Shown: piece after piece, positions 15,808 through 23,776 of the stretch | How positions within the stretch are numbered: position 1 is the stretch's first letter | Layout of the letters: every line of letters begins with the position of its first letter | Source of the DNA: a bacterium | GTDB lineage: Bacteria; Vulcanimicrobiota; Vulcanimicrobiia; Vulcanimicrobiales; Vulcanimicrobiaceae | Assembly (NCBI GenBank): GCA_021778415.1 | Contig: JAJYCL010000029.1 | Coordinates: 1-34,870 of the forward strand | Length of the DNA: 34,870 nucleotides | Direction of reading: 5' to 3' | Made by a program: the position numbers and the translations under genes | The notes under the pieces: model-generated | Database searches by the model: none | The model's input: only the letters and a program-made list of their open reading frames with translations | Told to the model about the DNA's origin: nothing

Positions 15808-16637
15808 CGGCGTGCGCGACGGATTGCAGCATAGTCGGGAGGACGCTTTTCAACAAAGGCCCGCATACCTTCCGCAGTTTCCTGACTTGCAAAATGGGAT
15901 GCAAGCCATTCGCGAGCATGCCCGATCGTGGCGTACCACGATTGATCCTTCCAGTAATTCACCTGACACTGTGTATAGCTTAAACACTGAGGAAACTTAT
16001 CAAGTAACTTATCGCACAGCTCTCGTACCACCGCATCCAATCTCTCGGTTGGCGCGACGCGATTGATGAGGCCCCACTCGAGTGCTTTTTCAGCAGAAAT
16101 CGGCTCACACAAAAACAGCATCTCTCGCGCTCGACGGTCTCCGACCATAATCGGCAGCCATTGCGTTCCCCCGCCAGCTGCGACGCTTCCCACGCGTGTG
16201 CCCACTTGCCGAAACACAGCATGCTCGGCTGCGACCGCGAGATCGCAAGCCATGTTCATTTCATTACCGCCGCCTACGGCCATTCCGTTAATACGAGCGA
16301 TGGTGGGCTTACCCATAGTCCGAATTGCATCGATGCAGTCTTGAAACAAAACCATATATTTCCAAAACTGCTCTGGGCGCTCAACATAGCGCTCGGCATA
16401 TTCCTTCACATCGCCGCCGGTACAAAATGCAACGTTGCCGCTACCTGTGAGCACGACGACTCCTATTTCGTCATCCCACATAGCTCGGCGAAGTGCCTTA
16501 TGCAAATGCTCTAGCGTCTCCGTAGTGTACGCATTGTGAGCATGCGGGCGATTAAAGGTAATCGTTGCCACTCGATCACTCACAGTGTACAGAACGTCTT
16601 CCTCGATGACGCGAACCGGATCCGAAGTTACCGACAT
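15804..16637 (-). CDS. 6-oxocyclohex-1-ene-1-carbonyl-CoA hydrolase-like crotonase (BzdY/Oah-like), short form
   Basis: A 277-residue crotonase. The block FCTGGDVKEYAERY, then NGMAVGGGNEMNM, GSVAAGGGTQWLPIMVG and CEPISAEKA follows the ring-opening hydrolase Oah/BamA closely, as does the late ELCDKLLDKFPQCL with AREWLASHF. Known Oah proteins are, from memory, about 375-380 residues; this one lacks roughly 100, apparently the segment between the CEP-S-A block and the C-terminal helices. MenB-type naphthoate synthases are similar in length and also end in a K-R-x-P-D-like tail, so a different crotonase reaction is possible. It opens the ring to give pimelyl-type CoA if Oah. Starts 3 bp after the dch stop. 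Confidence 0.72.
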   Translation of the reverse strand: MSVTSDPVRVIEEDVLYTVSDRVATITFNRPHAHNAYTTETLEHLHKALRRAMWDDEIGVVVLTGSGNVAFCTGGDVKEYAERYVERPEQFWKYMVLFQDCIDAIRTMGKPTIARINGMAVGGGNEMNMACDLAVAAEHAVFRQVGTRVGSVAAGGGTQWLPIMVGDRRAREMLFLCEPISAEKALEWGLINRVAPTERLDAVVRELCDKLLDKFPQCLSYTQCQVNYWKDQSWYATIGHAREWLASHFASQETAEGMRAFVEKRPPDYAAIRRARR

Positions 16638-16640
16638 GAA

Positions 16641-17393
16641 TTAGCCTCCAACAGGTGTTGAGTGAGCCCAGACGGGGGAACGCTTTTCAAGGAATGCGGC
16701 AATGCCCTCAACGCCGTCCGAACTGGTCAGGATGACATCCCGATACAGATGCATTGCTCGAGAAATTTCGCCTACGTCGATCGCTCGCTTACATGCCCGA
16801 ACGGCTATATCTGAGAGAGACAGCACGCGTTCGCAGTAGTCTTGCGCTGCACGCGCAAGTTCACTCGGCTCGACAATGTCGGCGACGATCCCCCACGCAA
16901 GCGCAGTTTGCGCATCGATTTTTCGCATCGATATGACGGTATCAAATGCGCGCTGGCGTCCAATGAGGGATGGAAGTAGCACGCTCGCGATCGGCGGGAT
17001 CGCTGCAAGCTGAACTTCCGGCAAAGAGAAGTACGCCTTTGGCGAACACAGTGCGACATCGGCGAGAAGTACCAGTTCGAATCCGCCGCCGATGGCCGGT
17101 CCATGAACGCTGCAAATGATTGGGGCCGGGGCTGCGGCAAAGGTCTTCGCAAGGAGCTCGAACACGTCGAGCATTCTATTGGCCCGTTCGGGAACATGAT
17201 CGGACACTTCAACGCCGGCGCAAAATGCGCGCTCGCCGCTTGCATCAAGGAGTATTACTGAACAATGCTCGCAGGAAACAATAGCATCACAAAGTGCAAG
17301 AATATCGTCGATACCTAAGACATTTAATGGCCCTGCATGAAGAGTAATCCGCCCTAAACGGCCGTCGATGCGCGTGATAACTCGCGAGTTCAC
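16641..17393 (-). CDS. bzdW: Cyclohexa-1,5-diene-1-carbonyl-CoA hydratase (BzdW/Dch-like)
   Basis: A 250-residue crotonase. Block FCAGVEVSDHVPERANRMLD, followed by VHGPAIGGGFELVLLADVAL and SLPEVQLAAIPPIASVLLP, is the pattern of dienoyl-CoA hydratases of the benzoyl-CoA pathway (V-D-V-x-D-H, then R-M-x-x-V-F). It would add water to the diene made by benzoyl-CoA reductase. The GTG start overlaps the TetR stop (GTGA, 17390-17393), so regulator and enzyme genes are coupled. Confidence 0.82.
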   Translation of the reverse strand: MNSRVITRIDGRLGRITLHAGPLNVLGIDDILALCDAIVSCEHCSVILLDASGERAFCAGVEVSDHVPERANRMLDVFELLAKTFAAAPAPIICSVHGPAIGGGFELVLLADVALCSPKAYFSLPEVQLAAIPPIASVLLPSLIGRQRAFDTVISMRKIDAQTALAWGIVADIVEPSELARAAQDYCERVLSLSDIAVRACKRAIDVGEISRAMHLYRDVILTSSDGVEGIAAFLEKRSPVWAHSTPVGG

Positions 17394-17980
17394 AATAATG
17401 CCTCCGCAACGTTTCCTGAGGCGAGTAGCCCTCCGAGAAAGAGCGATGTAAGCGCATCCGTCGCCTGATCACAATTTCCGTCAATTTCAGCTCGATACCA
17501 CGTTGGCGCCCAATTTAACATACCGAAAAGCGCTCCGGCGGCTAAACGAGCGGTGAACCGAGCGGCAGGGTCGATCCGCGCGATCATATGCGCAAGCGAC
17601 CGAAAATAGTTTCGTTTCCGTAGCCTGACGCGTTCGCTTGCCGCGCCTTCAAGTAATTCCATGTCGTGCAAAAGAACGCGATAGGCGCTGTCATTAGCAA
17701 GGACATAACGCAAGTGGCTTCGCACAAAACGTTGCAAGAGTTCTATTGGGGTCGCCGCACTATCGGGAGTCGGCACGCCTGCATCAAGTCGATCGAAAAT
17801 ACGTTCGCAAACCATTGCGAGTGCAATCTGTTTACTCGGAATATAATAGTAAATACCGGCGACGCTTAGCCCTGACGCGTCGGCAATGTCCCGCATACTC
17901 GTTGCGTGATAGCCGTCTCGCGCAAAAAGTGCTTCGACGCTATCGAGGATACTTTCGAGACGGCTATCGTGAGCTTGCAC
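17390..17980 (-). CDS. TetR-family repressor, first gene of the bzd-like operon
   Basis: A 196-residue regulator: an N-terminal helix-turn-helix (ILDSVEALFARDGYHATSMR, DIADASGLSVAGIYYYIPSK) and a helical ligand-binding domain with an aromatic/Trp-rich C-terminal part (FGMLNWAPTWYR). GTG start with GAGGAG about 10 nt upstream. It is coupled by 4 bp to the dienoyl-CoA hydratase gene, so it probably controls the aromatic operon and itself in response to a CoA thioester or aromatic acid. This differs from Azoarcus, where BzdR is an XRE-shikimate-kinase-like fusion. Confidence 0.85.
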   Translation of the reverse strand: MQAHDSRLESILDSVEALFARDGYHATSMRDIADASGLSVAGIYYYIPSKQIALAMVCERIFDRLDAGVPTPDSAATPIELLQRFVRSHLRYVLANDSAYRVLLHDMELLEGAASERVRLRKRNYFRSLAHMIARIDPAARFTARLAAGALFGMLNWAPTWYRAEIDGNCDQATDALTSLFLGGLLASGNVAEALL

Positions 17981-18089
17981 CGCGTGTTGACTCCTCGCAT
18001 CGATGTCGGAGCGCTCGAACGAACGTTCACTAGATTCGACTGTACGAGAAATTCCCGACGACTCGGCAGAGGCAGCCGACCCAACTCTC

Positions 18090-18728
18090 CTAGTGCAAAC
18101 GAATCAGGCCTTGGCGAAGGCCGAAAACAACGGCTTCGGCGCGCGAGTGAGCGCTAAGTTTTTCAAGCACATTTTGTACGTGATTGCGCACGGTCGCCGG
18201 CGATATGCTCAATTCACGAGCAATTGTTGCCGTCTTCGATCCTTGCGCAAGGAGCGCGAGGACATCTTGTTCGCGCTTCGTTAACGGGCTCCGAACCTCC
18301 GAGGTGATTTCGCGGGGTTCAGAAACGGACCCGAGTTCTTGGAGTACACGCGTGGCAAGCGTCGTCATATGACGCGCGGCGACGCTCTCGCAAAAAACGT
18401 GCAGTGATATCGGGTGAGTGTGATCGTCGGAAATAACGCAGGTGACCACATCGAGCCAAAGTTCGGTTCCGTCCGGTTGCTTCACGACCATTTCGAATCG
18501 CCTGGGCGCTCGAAGGTCCAAGCAGCTCTTACGAATTCCACAGTTCGGGCCGCAAAGATGCCCGCCAGCCGGTGTTAACCCGGCAAGCACATCATGGCAT
18601 GCCAAGCCCAGCACATCGCGCTCCAACCGACCGAAGAGTTTCTCGGCAGCCTGGTTCCAAAGGACAATCGTTCCGCCCTCATCGATCCCAATGAGGGCTT
18701 CAGCGCAATGCCCAACTGTGAATGACAT
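18090..18728 (-). CDS. PAS-LuxR transcriptional regulator with Cys cluster
   Basis: A 212-residue protein. Residues ~5-110 are a PAS domain (GIDEGGTIVLWNQAAEKLFG). Residues ~145-208 are a LuxR/GerE helix-turn-helix (LTKREQDVLALLAQGSKTAT, then ISPATVRNHVQNVLEKLSAH). Inside the PAS domain there is an insertion with C44, C59, C63 and C69 (CHDVLAG...HLCGPNCGIRKSC), spaced like an iron-sulfur or zinc site. A redox or O2/NO-sensing role is plausible but not shown. It lies 109 bp upstream of the TetR gene in the same direction and could regulate the aromatic operon or be cotranscribed with it. Confidence 0.85.
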   Translation of the reverse strand: MSFTVGHCAEALIGIDEGGTIVLWNQAAEKLFGRLERDVLGLACHDVLAGLTPAGGHLCGPNCGIRKSCLDLRAPRRFEMVVKQPDGTELWLDVVTCVISDDHTHPISLHVFCESVAARHMTTLATRVLQELGSVSEPREITSEVRSPLTKREQDVLALLAQGSKTATIARELSISPATVRNHVQNVLEKLSAHSRAEAVVFGLRQGLIRLH

Positions 18729-18813
18729 CGTTTACTCGCCTTAGCCACGCATACGTCGCAGCACCTTTATTCGACGCATTCGCCGGCAACAGATCGCTCA
18801 ACCGTGCGTATGG

Positions 18814-19242
18814 TTACTTTAGTTTGTGCAACACATAATAGGCGACATCGTGAAGATCTTGCTTTGAGAGTTGCCATCGCGGCATCACGGGATTGAGCGA
18901 ATCACCATCGTCATCAATACCTGTGGAAATTGCACGCTCTAAAAGCGCCATCGTGTACGGGTGTTTCTGCCCGGAGACAAGGGCCGAGTAACGCAAATCG
19001 GCACTAACGGCTCCGCCCGGGAGATGAACGCCACCCGCTCCGTTTGCGCCATGACAAGCCTGACAGCTTGGCATTAAGGGTGGAGTTTGCGCCGCTATCG
19101 TTTGACCTTGGCTATCGCGCCCGGTGCTGAAAATCGCCTTTCCATTGGCCAAGGCATCCGCACGAGCATCCGTTGCCGACGACGCGCATCCCCCAAGCAG
19201 TATACATAACGAGACGAGCGTAGCGATCTGATAATATTTCAT
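18814..19242 (-). CDS. Cytochrome c lipoprotein
   Basis: A 142-residue protein with a lipoprotein signal (LCILLGGCASS) and one class I cytochrome c domain: heme site CQACHG, distal Met in NPVMPRW, and the final helix DLHDVAYYVLHKL. Probably anchored outside the inner membrane and carrying electrons among respiratory complexes; it could donate to the CuA oxidoreductase of region 1, which is inference. A GGAG about 7 nt before the ATG supports the start. Stands alone, 85 bp upstream of the PAS-LuxR gene on the same strand. Confidence 0.88.
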   Translation of the reverse strand: MKYYQIATLVSLCILLGGCASSATDARADALANGKAIFSTGRDSQGQTIAAQTPPLMPSCQACHGANGAGGVHLPGGAVSADLRYSALVSGQKHPYTMALLERAISTGIDDDGDSLNPVMPRWQLSKQDLHDVAYYVLHKLK

Positions 19243-19362
19243 ACAATCTCCGACGACAACGGGTTTGGACCGTGAACGCTATCACAAGCATCTTTGTTTC
19301 CGATAGATCGAAAGAGCGGCCCTATTCCTCATTTATTCCCAGAGATAGGCTAAGCCGAGAGG

Positions 19363-19833
19363 ATGAAACACGTCCTCCGGACGACGCGCGTGGATGCGCC
19401 CTTTAGTACCGCCATATCGCATGTCGCCGAGTTTTTTTCCGCCCATCCACGCTTGCGGGTTGAATCGCTGGCTTCGGCCCGGGTTCCCCTCACTGCCGAA
19501 GCACGGGTGATCGACGATGCCACCGACGCCGCCAGGCATCACGAAGCCGTCTTGTTGTTTTTGCGCCCAAAATCGCGGCTCATTCCTCACTTCAAAGGCG
19601 CCATTACGGTTCGCCCACACCTTTGCGGAACAATGCTGCGAATCGAAGGATCATACGATCCGCCTGGTGGTGTGCCCGGACGGGTTTTCGACTGGCTCAT
19701 CGGCCGTTGGCTCGCCGTTATAACGTTGGATCATCTCCTGTTTAACGTCAAACGAGTGGTGGAGCTCCGACATCGCGAATTTGTCCGCAGCTGCCCCAGC
19801 ATCGATGAACTCAATAAAACTGCCCTGCATTAA
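19363..19833 (+). CDS. SRPBCC/START-like protein, function unknown
   Basis: A 156-residue protein with the broad pattern of the SRPBCC helix-grip fold: an early beta strand with VDAPFSTAISHVAEFFSAHP, central strands, GSYDPPGGVPGRVFDWLIGR, and a long C-terminal helix ending in KRVVELRH. Such domains bind hydrophobic ligands or catalyse cyclase/hydrolase reactions. No closer assignment is possible from sequence reading alone. It faces the pst operon across a REP array. Confidence 0.55.
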   Translation: MKHVLRTTRVDAPFSTAISHVAEFFSAHPRLRVESLASARVPLTAEARVIDDATDAARHHEAVLLFLRPKSRLIPHFKGAITVRPHLCGTMLRIEGSYDPPGGVPGRVFDWLIGRWLAVITLDHLLFNVKRVVELRHREFVRSCPSIDELNKTALH

Positions 19834-19844
19834 GTAATCTAGCT

Positions 19845-20192
19845 GCTTCGAGACGCTCGCTACGCTCGCTCCTCAGCATGACGGAATGCTGTCACCCTGA
19901 GGAGCGCACAAAGTGCGCGTCTCGAAGGAGCTGTGTTCGCTCCTCATGCTTCGAGACGCTCGCTGCGCTCGCTCCTCAGCATGACGGAATGCTGTCACCC
20001 TGAGGAGCGCACAAAGTGCGCGTCTCGAAGGAGCTGTGTTCGCTCCTCATGCTTCGAGACGCTCGCTGCGCTCGCTCCTCAGCATGACGGAATGCTGTCA
20101 CCCTGAGGAGCGCACAAAGTGCGCGTCTCGAAGGGGCTGCGCTCGCTCCTCATGCTTCGAGACGCTCGCAGCGCTCGCTCCTCAGCATGACA
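19845..20192. repeat. REP-like array, 103-bp period
   Basis: Alternating orientations of the same REP family as at 7311 (CTTCGAGACGCTCGC...CGCTCCTCAGCATGAC and GTCACCCTGAGGAGCGCACAAAGTGCGCGTCTCGAAGG). A marker (GACGGAATGCTG) recurs at 19880, 19983 and 20086, an exact 103-bp spacing. It fills the gap between the convergent SRPBCC-like gene and pstA, where it may act as a bidirectional terminator or 3' mRNA shield. Confidence 0.9.
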
Positions 20193-20205
20193 CGCCATAC
20201 GGGAA

Positions 20206-21060
20206 CTAGCCGCCGCGGGTGCGGAGGACCCAATAGTCGACAGCAGTGCGCGAGACGAGATTGAGGGTAAAAATCAGAATCATGAGCAACGCCGCAGCCG
20301 CGTACGCAAGCGCATGCGAATCCGAGAACGGCATACTAATAAACGTCCAGACGACATAGGTGAGATAGCCCACCGGCGAATGCGTCGGTGCAAGCGACGG
20401 CATAAAATTCGACCACCCGGCGGTGTAGATCAGCGGAGCAGTCTCCCCTAAGCCGATACCGGTCGCGACTAACAGCCCGGTTAAAATTCCGGGAATCGCC
20501 CAAGGGATTGCAATCGAAAAGGTTACGGTTGCCGGCCGCGCACCGAGCGCAATGGCGCCGTCGCGCAAGGCCCTGGGCACTCCCGAAAGGGCTAGATCGG
20601 CAGCACGGACGACAAATGGAAGCATGATAATCGTCAGCGAAATCGCGCCGGCGAGGAGAGAAAATCCCCAGCCTAAACTTTCCACCAGTGCCACGTAGAG
20701 AAAATACCCGACAACGATCGATGGAACTCCGGCGAGAACATCGATAGCAAATCGCACCAACCGACGTTGCGACGGATTCGCGAATTCAACCATCCAGAGT
20801 GCCGTTCCAATGCCGATGAGCGTCACTAAAACGACGCCGCAAATGACCAACAAAAATGTTCCCGCGATGGCGTTAGCAAGGCCACCACTCGTACCGCTTG
20901 TTACGGTAAAGAGTACCGAGGGCTTCAGCGCCGGAAGACCGCGAGAAATCACAAATCCGAAAATTGCCACCAAAACAGCAATCACCAACAGCAATGCGAC
21001 GACCGATGCGGCCCACCAAAACTGTCCAGACACGCGATTACGCAATGTGGTCGCCCTCAT
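20206..21060 (-). CDS. pstA: Phosphate ABC transporter permease PstA
   Basis: A 284-residue inner-membrane permease with six helices and the PstA signature: a periplasmic segment after helix 1 followed by GIGTALWMVEFANPSQRRLV, VLAGVPSIVVGYFLYV, and the EAA-type loop GVPRALRDGAIALGARPAT. Forms the membrane channel of the high-affinity phosphate transporter with PstC. Overlaps pstC by 4 bp. No pstB ATPase follows; the operon ends in a REP array. Confidence 0.93.
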   Translation of the reverse strand: MRATTLRNRVSGQFWWAASVVALLLVIAVLVAIFGFVISRGLPALKPSVLFTVTSGTSGGLANAIAGTFLLVICGVVLVTLIGIGTALWMVEFANPSQRRLVRFAIDVLAGVPSIVVGYFLYVALVESLGWGFSLLAGAISLTIIMLPFVVRAADLALSGVPRALRDGAIALGARPATVTFSIAIPWAIPGILTGLLVATGIGLGETAPLIYTAGWSNFMPSLAPTHSPVGYLTYVVWTFISMPFSDSHALAYAAAALLMILIFTLNLVSRTAVDYWVLRTRGG

Positions 21061-22091
21061 GCTTCACCGGAACGATCGGCGCCATGAAGGATTAAACGAG
21101 CCACAATATTGACGAAAAGCGTGATGACAAACAGCATTAATGCTAATTCTGCAAGCGATTTCTGCGCCAATCCCGTTGGATCGGTCAGCGCCGATTCCAA
21201 CTGCGAGACAATTACTGCGGCAATCGTATTCACCGATTGAAATATATTCTGCGCAAAAATTCCGACGGCTCCTCCGCAAACCATCAACACGGCCATCGTC
21301 TCGCCAAGTGCACGCCCGAGAGCAACGAGAACGGCAGCAAAAATGCCGTTTGTCACCGAGGGCATCACCGCTTTGGTGACCGCTTGCCACGATGTGGATC
21401 CCAGCGCCATCGACGCTTCGAAAATCGATTTTTCTTGCGCGAGAATGACATCGCGAATGGTAGCAACCATAAATGGCATCGCCATCAGCGAAAGCAGAAC
21501 CGACGAGGCAAGCAGGCCATTGCCGCTTCCCGCCGGCCCACCGAGAAACGGAAGGAAGCCGAGATGTTCCGTCGTCCAGGGCCCTAATCGTTGGCCGATA
21601 AACGGCACGAGTACGACGATTCCCCAAAGCCCGTAGACAACCGACGGCACGCCGGCCATCAATTCGACAACAGCATTAACAAGCGGGCGAAGACGAGGGG
21701 GAACGCGATAGACGAGGGCAACGGCCACAAGCAAACTCAGAGGAACAGCAAAGAGCATCGCAACGAATGCGGTGACGACGGTTCCGAAAACAAACACAAG
21801 ACCGCCGAATTGTGCGCCCTGCATGGCCGTGATGCCGGCACGAACGACATGCCCACTACCGTACTGATCGCCAATATTCCAGACGGATTGCGTCAGAATA
21901 CCAAGACCATTGAAACGTATGGCCGGGAACGCATAGATCCCCAGAAATACGAGCATCAAAACAATAACCAGCGTAGATATAGTCGCCGCCGACCCAAAGA
22001 GAAAGCGCACGACACGCTGTGTGCCGATGCGCTGGAGGAGTGGGAGGCGCGCTTTTGGCGCGCCTCCTGCATATCCTAGGTTCGAATCCAC
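21057..22091 (-). CDS. pstC: Phosphate ABC transporter permease PstC
   Basis: A permease of about 344 residues with the PstC signature (ELMAGVPSVVYGLWGIVVLV, EAA loop SMALGSTSWQAVTKAVMP, RALGETMAVLMVCGG). The open frame starts at 22250 inside pstS, but the GTG at 22091, one base after the pstS stop and with AAAGG about 7 nt upstream, is the likely start. A strong hairpin (22043-22067) lies just inside the predicted coding sequence; a second GTG further down, near VRFLFG, would place the start after the hairpin and is an alternative. Confidence 0.88.
   Translation of the reverse strand: MDSNLGYAGGAPKARLPLLQRIGTQRVVRFLFGSAATISTLVIVLMLVFLGIYAFPAIRFNGLGILTQSVWNIGDQYGSGHVVRAGITAMQGAQFGGLVFVFGTVVTAFVAMLFAVPLSLLVAVALVYRVPPRLRPLVNAVVELMAGVPSVVYGLWGIVVLVPFIGQRLGPWTTEHLGFLPFLGGPAGSGNGLLASSVLLSLMAMPFMVATIRDVILAQEKSIFEASMALGSTSWQAVTKAVMPSVTNGIFAAVLVALGRALGETMAVLMVCGGAVGIFAQNIFQSVNTIAAVIVSQLESALTDPTGLAQKSLAELALMLFVITLFVNIVARLILHGADRSGEA
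22043..22067 (-). promoter_or_regulatory. Perfect inverted repeat at the pstS-pstC junction
   Basis: GGAGGCGCGC-N5-GCGCGCCTCC: 10-bp perfect arms, nearly all G/C, 5-nt loop. No T-run follows on the minus strand, so it is not a classical intrinsic terminator. It lies 25-50 bases after the pstS stop. Such hairpins behind binding-protein genes protect the 3' end of the upstream message or reduce read-through, giving more PstS than permease (general knowledge). Its overlap with the proposed pstC start region leaves the pstC start open. Confidence 0.6.
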
Positions 22092-22092
22092 C

Positions 22093-23148
22093 CTAGCCTT
22101 TGATGCTGGCGATCTGTTTACGGCTCTTCTCGACAATCGATGCCGGGAGCGGAATGAAACGCACCGCGTTGAGGAAGTGCGCACTGTTGCCGCCATTGCG
22201 ATCAACTGCCCAGTTGAGGAACTTCTTGAGTTCGTTCGCAACCTGGCCATTGGCCTGCTTTGGATTCACGATGGCATATTCGTAATTAATGATCGGATAC
22301 GAGTTTGCACCCGGAGCGAAGATCAGCGAAATACGTTCATCGTTCGGGGTCTTGCCGACGAGGGTTCCTGCAGCCGACGAGATTGTCGAAGCGGTCGGCA
22401 GCACGAAGCGACCGGCGCGGTTTTTGAGGGCAGCGAAGCCAAGACCGGCTTTGTTCGTTTGGTTCAGGAACGAGACGCCGATATAGGCGATCGAGTAACG
22501 CGTGTTCTGGCAGGTCTGCACCATGCCCGGGTTACCGTTCGCACCGACGGCCGTTGCGACGGCTGGCCAGGAAATGCTCGTACCGTACCCTGGACCGTTC
22601 TTCCACGACGGGGTCGAAAACGAGAGGTACTGCGAGAAAATGAACGTGTCGCCCGAACCGTCCGTACGGTGAATCGGAATGATCGTTTGATGCGGAAGCT
22701 TTGACGCGATGGAGCGATTCAGCGCCTTGATTTGCGCATTGTCCCACATCGTGATTTTGCCGCTATAGATACCGGCAAGAACCGGACCGGAGAGATTGAG
22801 ATGAGCGTTGTTGAGGCCCGGAATATTGTAATTGATCTGCTGTGCGGAAATCGCAAGCGGGATGTTGAGCATTTTGCCTTGGGCAAGCTGTCCGTTCGAC
22901 ATGTACGCATCCGAAGCGCCGATCTGAGCAACGCCGGAAACCGCCTGCGCAATGCCCGTACCTGAGCCGGTCGATTGCGTGGTAATCTCAACCGAGGGAT
23001 TCTTCTTCTGATAGGTGGCAACCCAGAGATTCATCAACGGATAGACGAGCGATGAACCGGTTTCGAGCATCTTCGTTGCGGCCAAAGCCGAACCAGCACT
23101 CGTGAGAACGAACGCCAGCGCGAGCGCGGCGGCAGAAATCTTACGCAT
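22093..23148 (-). CDS. pstS: Phosphate-binding protein PstS
   Basis: A 351-residue periplasmic protein with a Sec signal peptide (MRKISAAALALAFVLTSAGS, cleavage after ALA) and phosphate-binding loops TGSSLVYPL, STGSGTGIAQ, ASDAYMS and HRTDGSGDTF. Captures phosphate for the PstCA transporter. GGAG about 7-8 nt before the ATG. First gene of the operon, with a 180-bp upstream gap to a divergent lipoprotein. Confidence 0.93.
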   Translation of the reverse strand: MRKISAAALALAFVLTSAGSALAATKMLETGSSLVYPLMNLWVATYQKKNPSVEITTQSTGSGTGIAQAVSGVAQIGASDAYMSNGQLAQGKMLNIPLAISAQQINYNIPGLNNAHLNLSGPVLAGIYSGKITMWDNAQIKALNRSIASKLPHQTIIPIHRTDGSGDTFIFSQYLSFSTPSWKNGPGYGTSISWPAVATAVGANGNPGMVQTCQNTRYSIAYIGVSFLNQTNKAGLGFAALKNRAGRFVLPTASTISSAAGTLVGKTPNDERISLIFAPGANSYPIINYEYAIVNPKQANGQVANELKKFLNWAVDRNGGNSAHFLNAVRFIPLPASIVEKSRKQIASIKG

Positions 23149-23328
23149 TAATTACTCCATGCAGCAAAGGGAGAGAACTGCTAACAGTGCCAAATGGCAC
23201 CTCCGCTACTCTACCCCGTCGAGTTCAAGTCAATTCAAAGGCGAGATTATCAAGATTAAGATGATCTTATGCCGGGTTAATCTTTCGCCGGCAAGGGCTC
23301 CCTTTCGTGGCACGGAACACCCCCGTCC
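23149..23328. promoter_or_regulatory. pstS / lipoprotein divergent intergenic region
   Basis: The 180-bp gap should contain the pst promoter. It has an A/T-richer stretch at 23220-23275 that includes the small palindrome AAGATGATCTT. I could not recognise Pho boxes with confidence. Confidence 0.25.
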
Positions 23329-23769
23329 ATGAATGGACACGCCCACACGCGATTTTCGCGAGTCGCCTCGCTCATTGGATCTCTCGCGCTCATCGCGCTT
23401 GTTGCCTGCGCAAAGAAATCTTCGGCGCCCCCGGTAACGCCAACTCCCGGCCCGCTGACCCCGTCAGTAGCAACAATCGCACTCTCGCTCTCTGGAGCCG
23501 GAACCGTGCCGAAATCGATCGCGACGGTTACCGTTACCCAGGCCAACGCAACGGGCGCGCTCACGTATTCGACGACGTCGTGCTATGGCGCGACACCATC
23601 GCCGACATCGATTCTCGTGATGCCAAATTCCACGACATCGCTTTTCTCCAACGGAACGGCAACGCTGACGTTCGGACCGATTACGAGCCAAGCCACAGGA
23701 AGCTGCTCGTTTATTGTGACTCCGGCATCGGGAACCGCTTTGACGATTCCGGTCACGGTGAGCCCGTAA
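23329..23769 (+). CDS. Small lipoprotein of unknown function
   Basis: A 146-residue protein with a lipoprotein signal (SLIGSLALIALVACAKK), a short Pro/Thr linker (PPVTPTPGPLTP), then a Ser/Thr/Ala-rich beta-type domain with two Cys (TTSCYG, GSCSF) that may form a disulfide. It resembles an Ig-like or surface-exposed lipoprotein domain. No family is recognised. It is 7 bp upstream of the hydroquinone reductase gene, on the same strand, so the two may be cotranscribed. Confidence 0.65.
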   Translation: MNGHAHTRFSRVASLIGSLALIALVACAKKSSAPPVTPTPGPLTPSVATIALSLSGAGTVPKSIATVTVTQANATGALTYSTTSCYGATPSPTSILVMPNSTTSLFSNGTATLTFGPITSQATGSCSFIVTPASGTALTIPVTVSP

Positions 23770-23776
23770 CGCAACG

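Noticed and set aside
22079-22092. GGTTCGAATCCACC resembling a tRNA T-loop
   Set aside because: The flanking bases do not form a T-stem or any cloverleaf, and the site lies across the pstS stop and the pstC start.
22092-22250. Upstream extension of pstC
   Set aside because: The segment overlaps pstS coding sequence and is rich in Arg/Ser with no conserved features.
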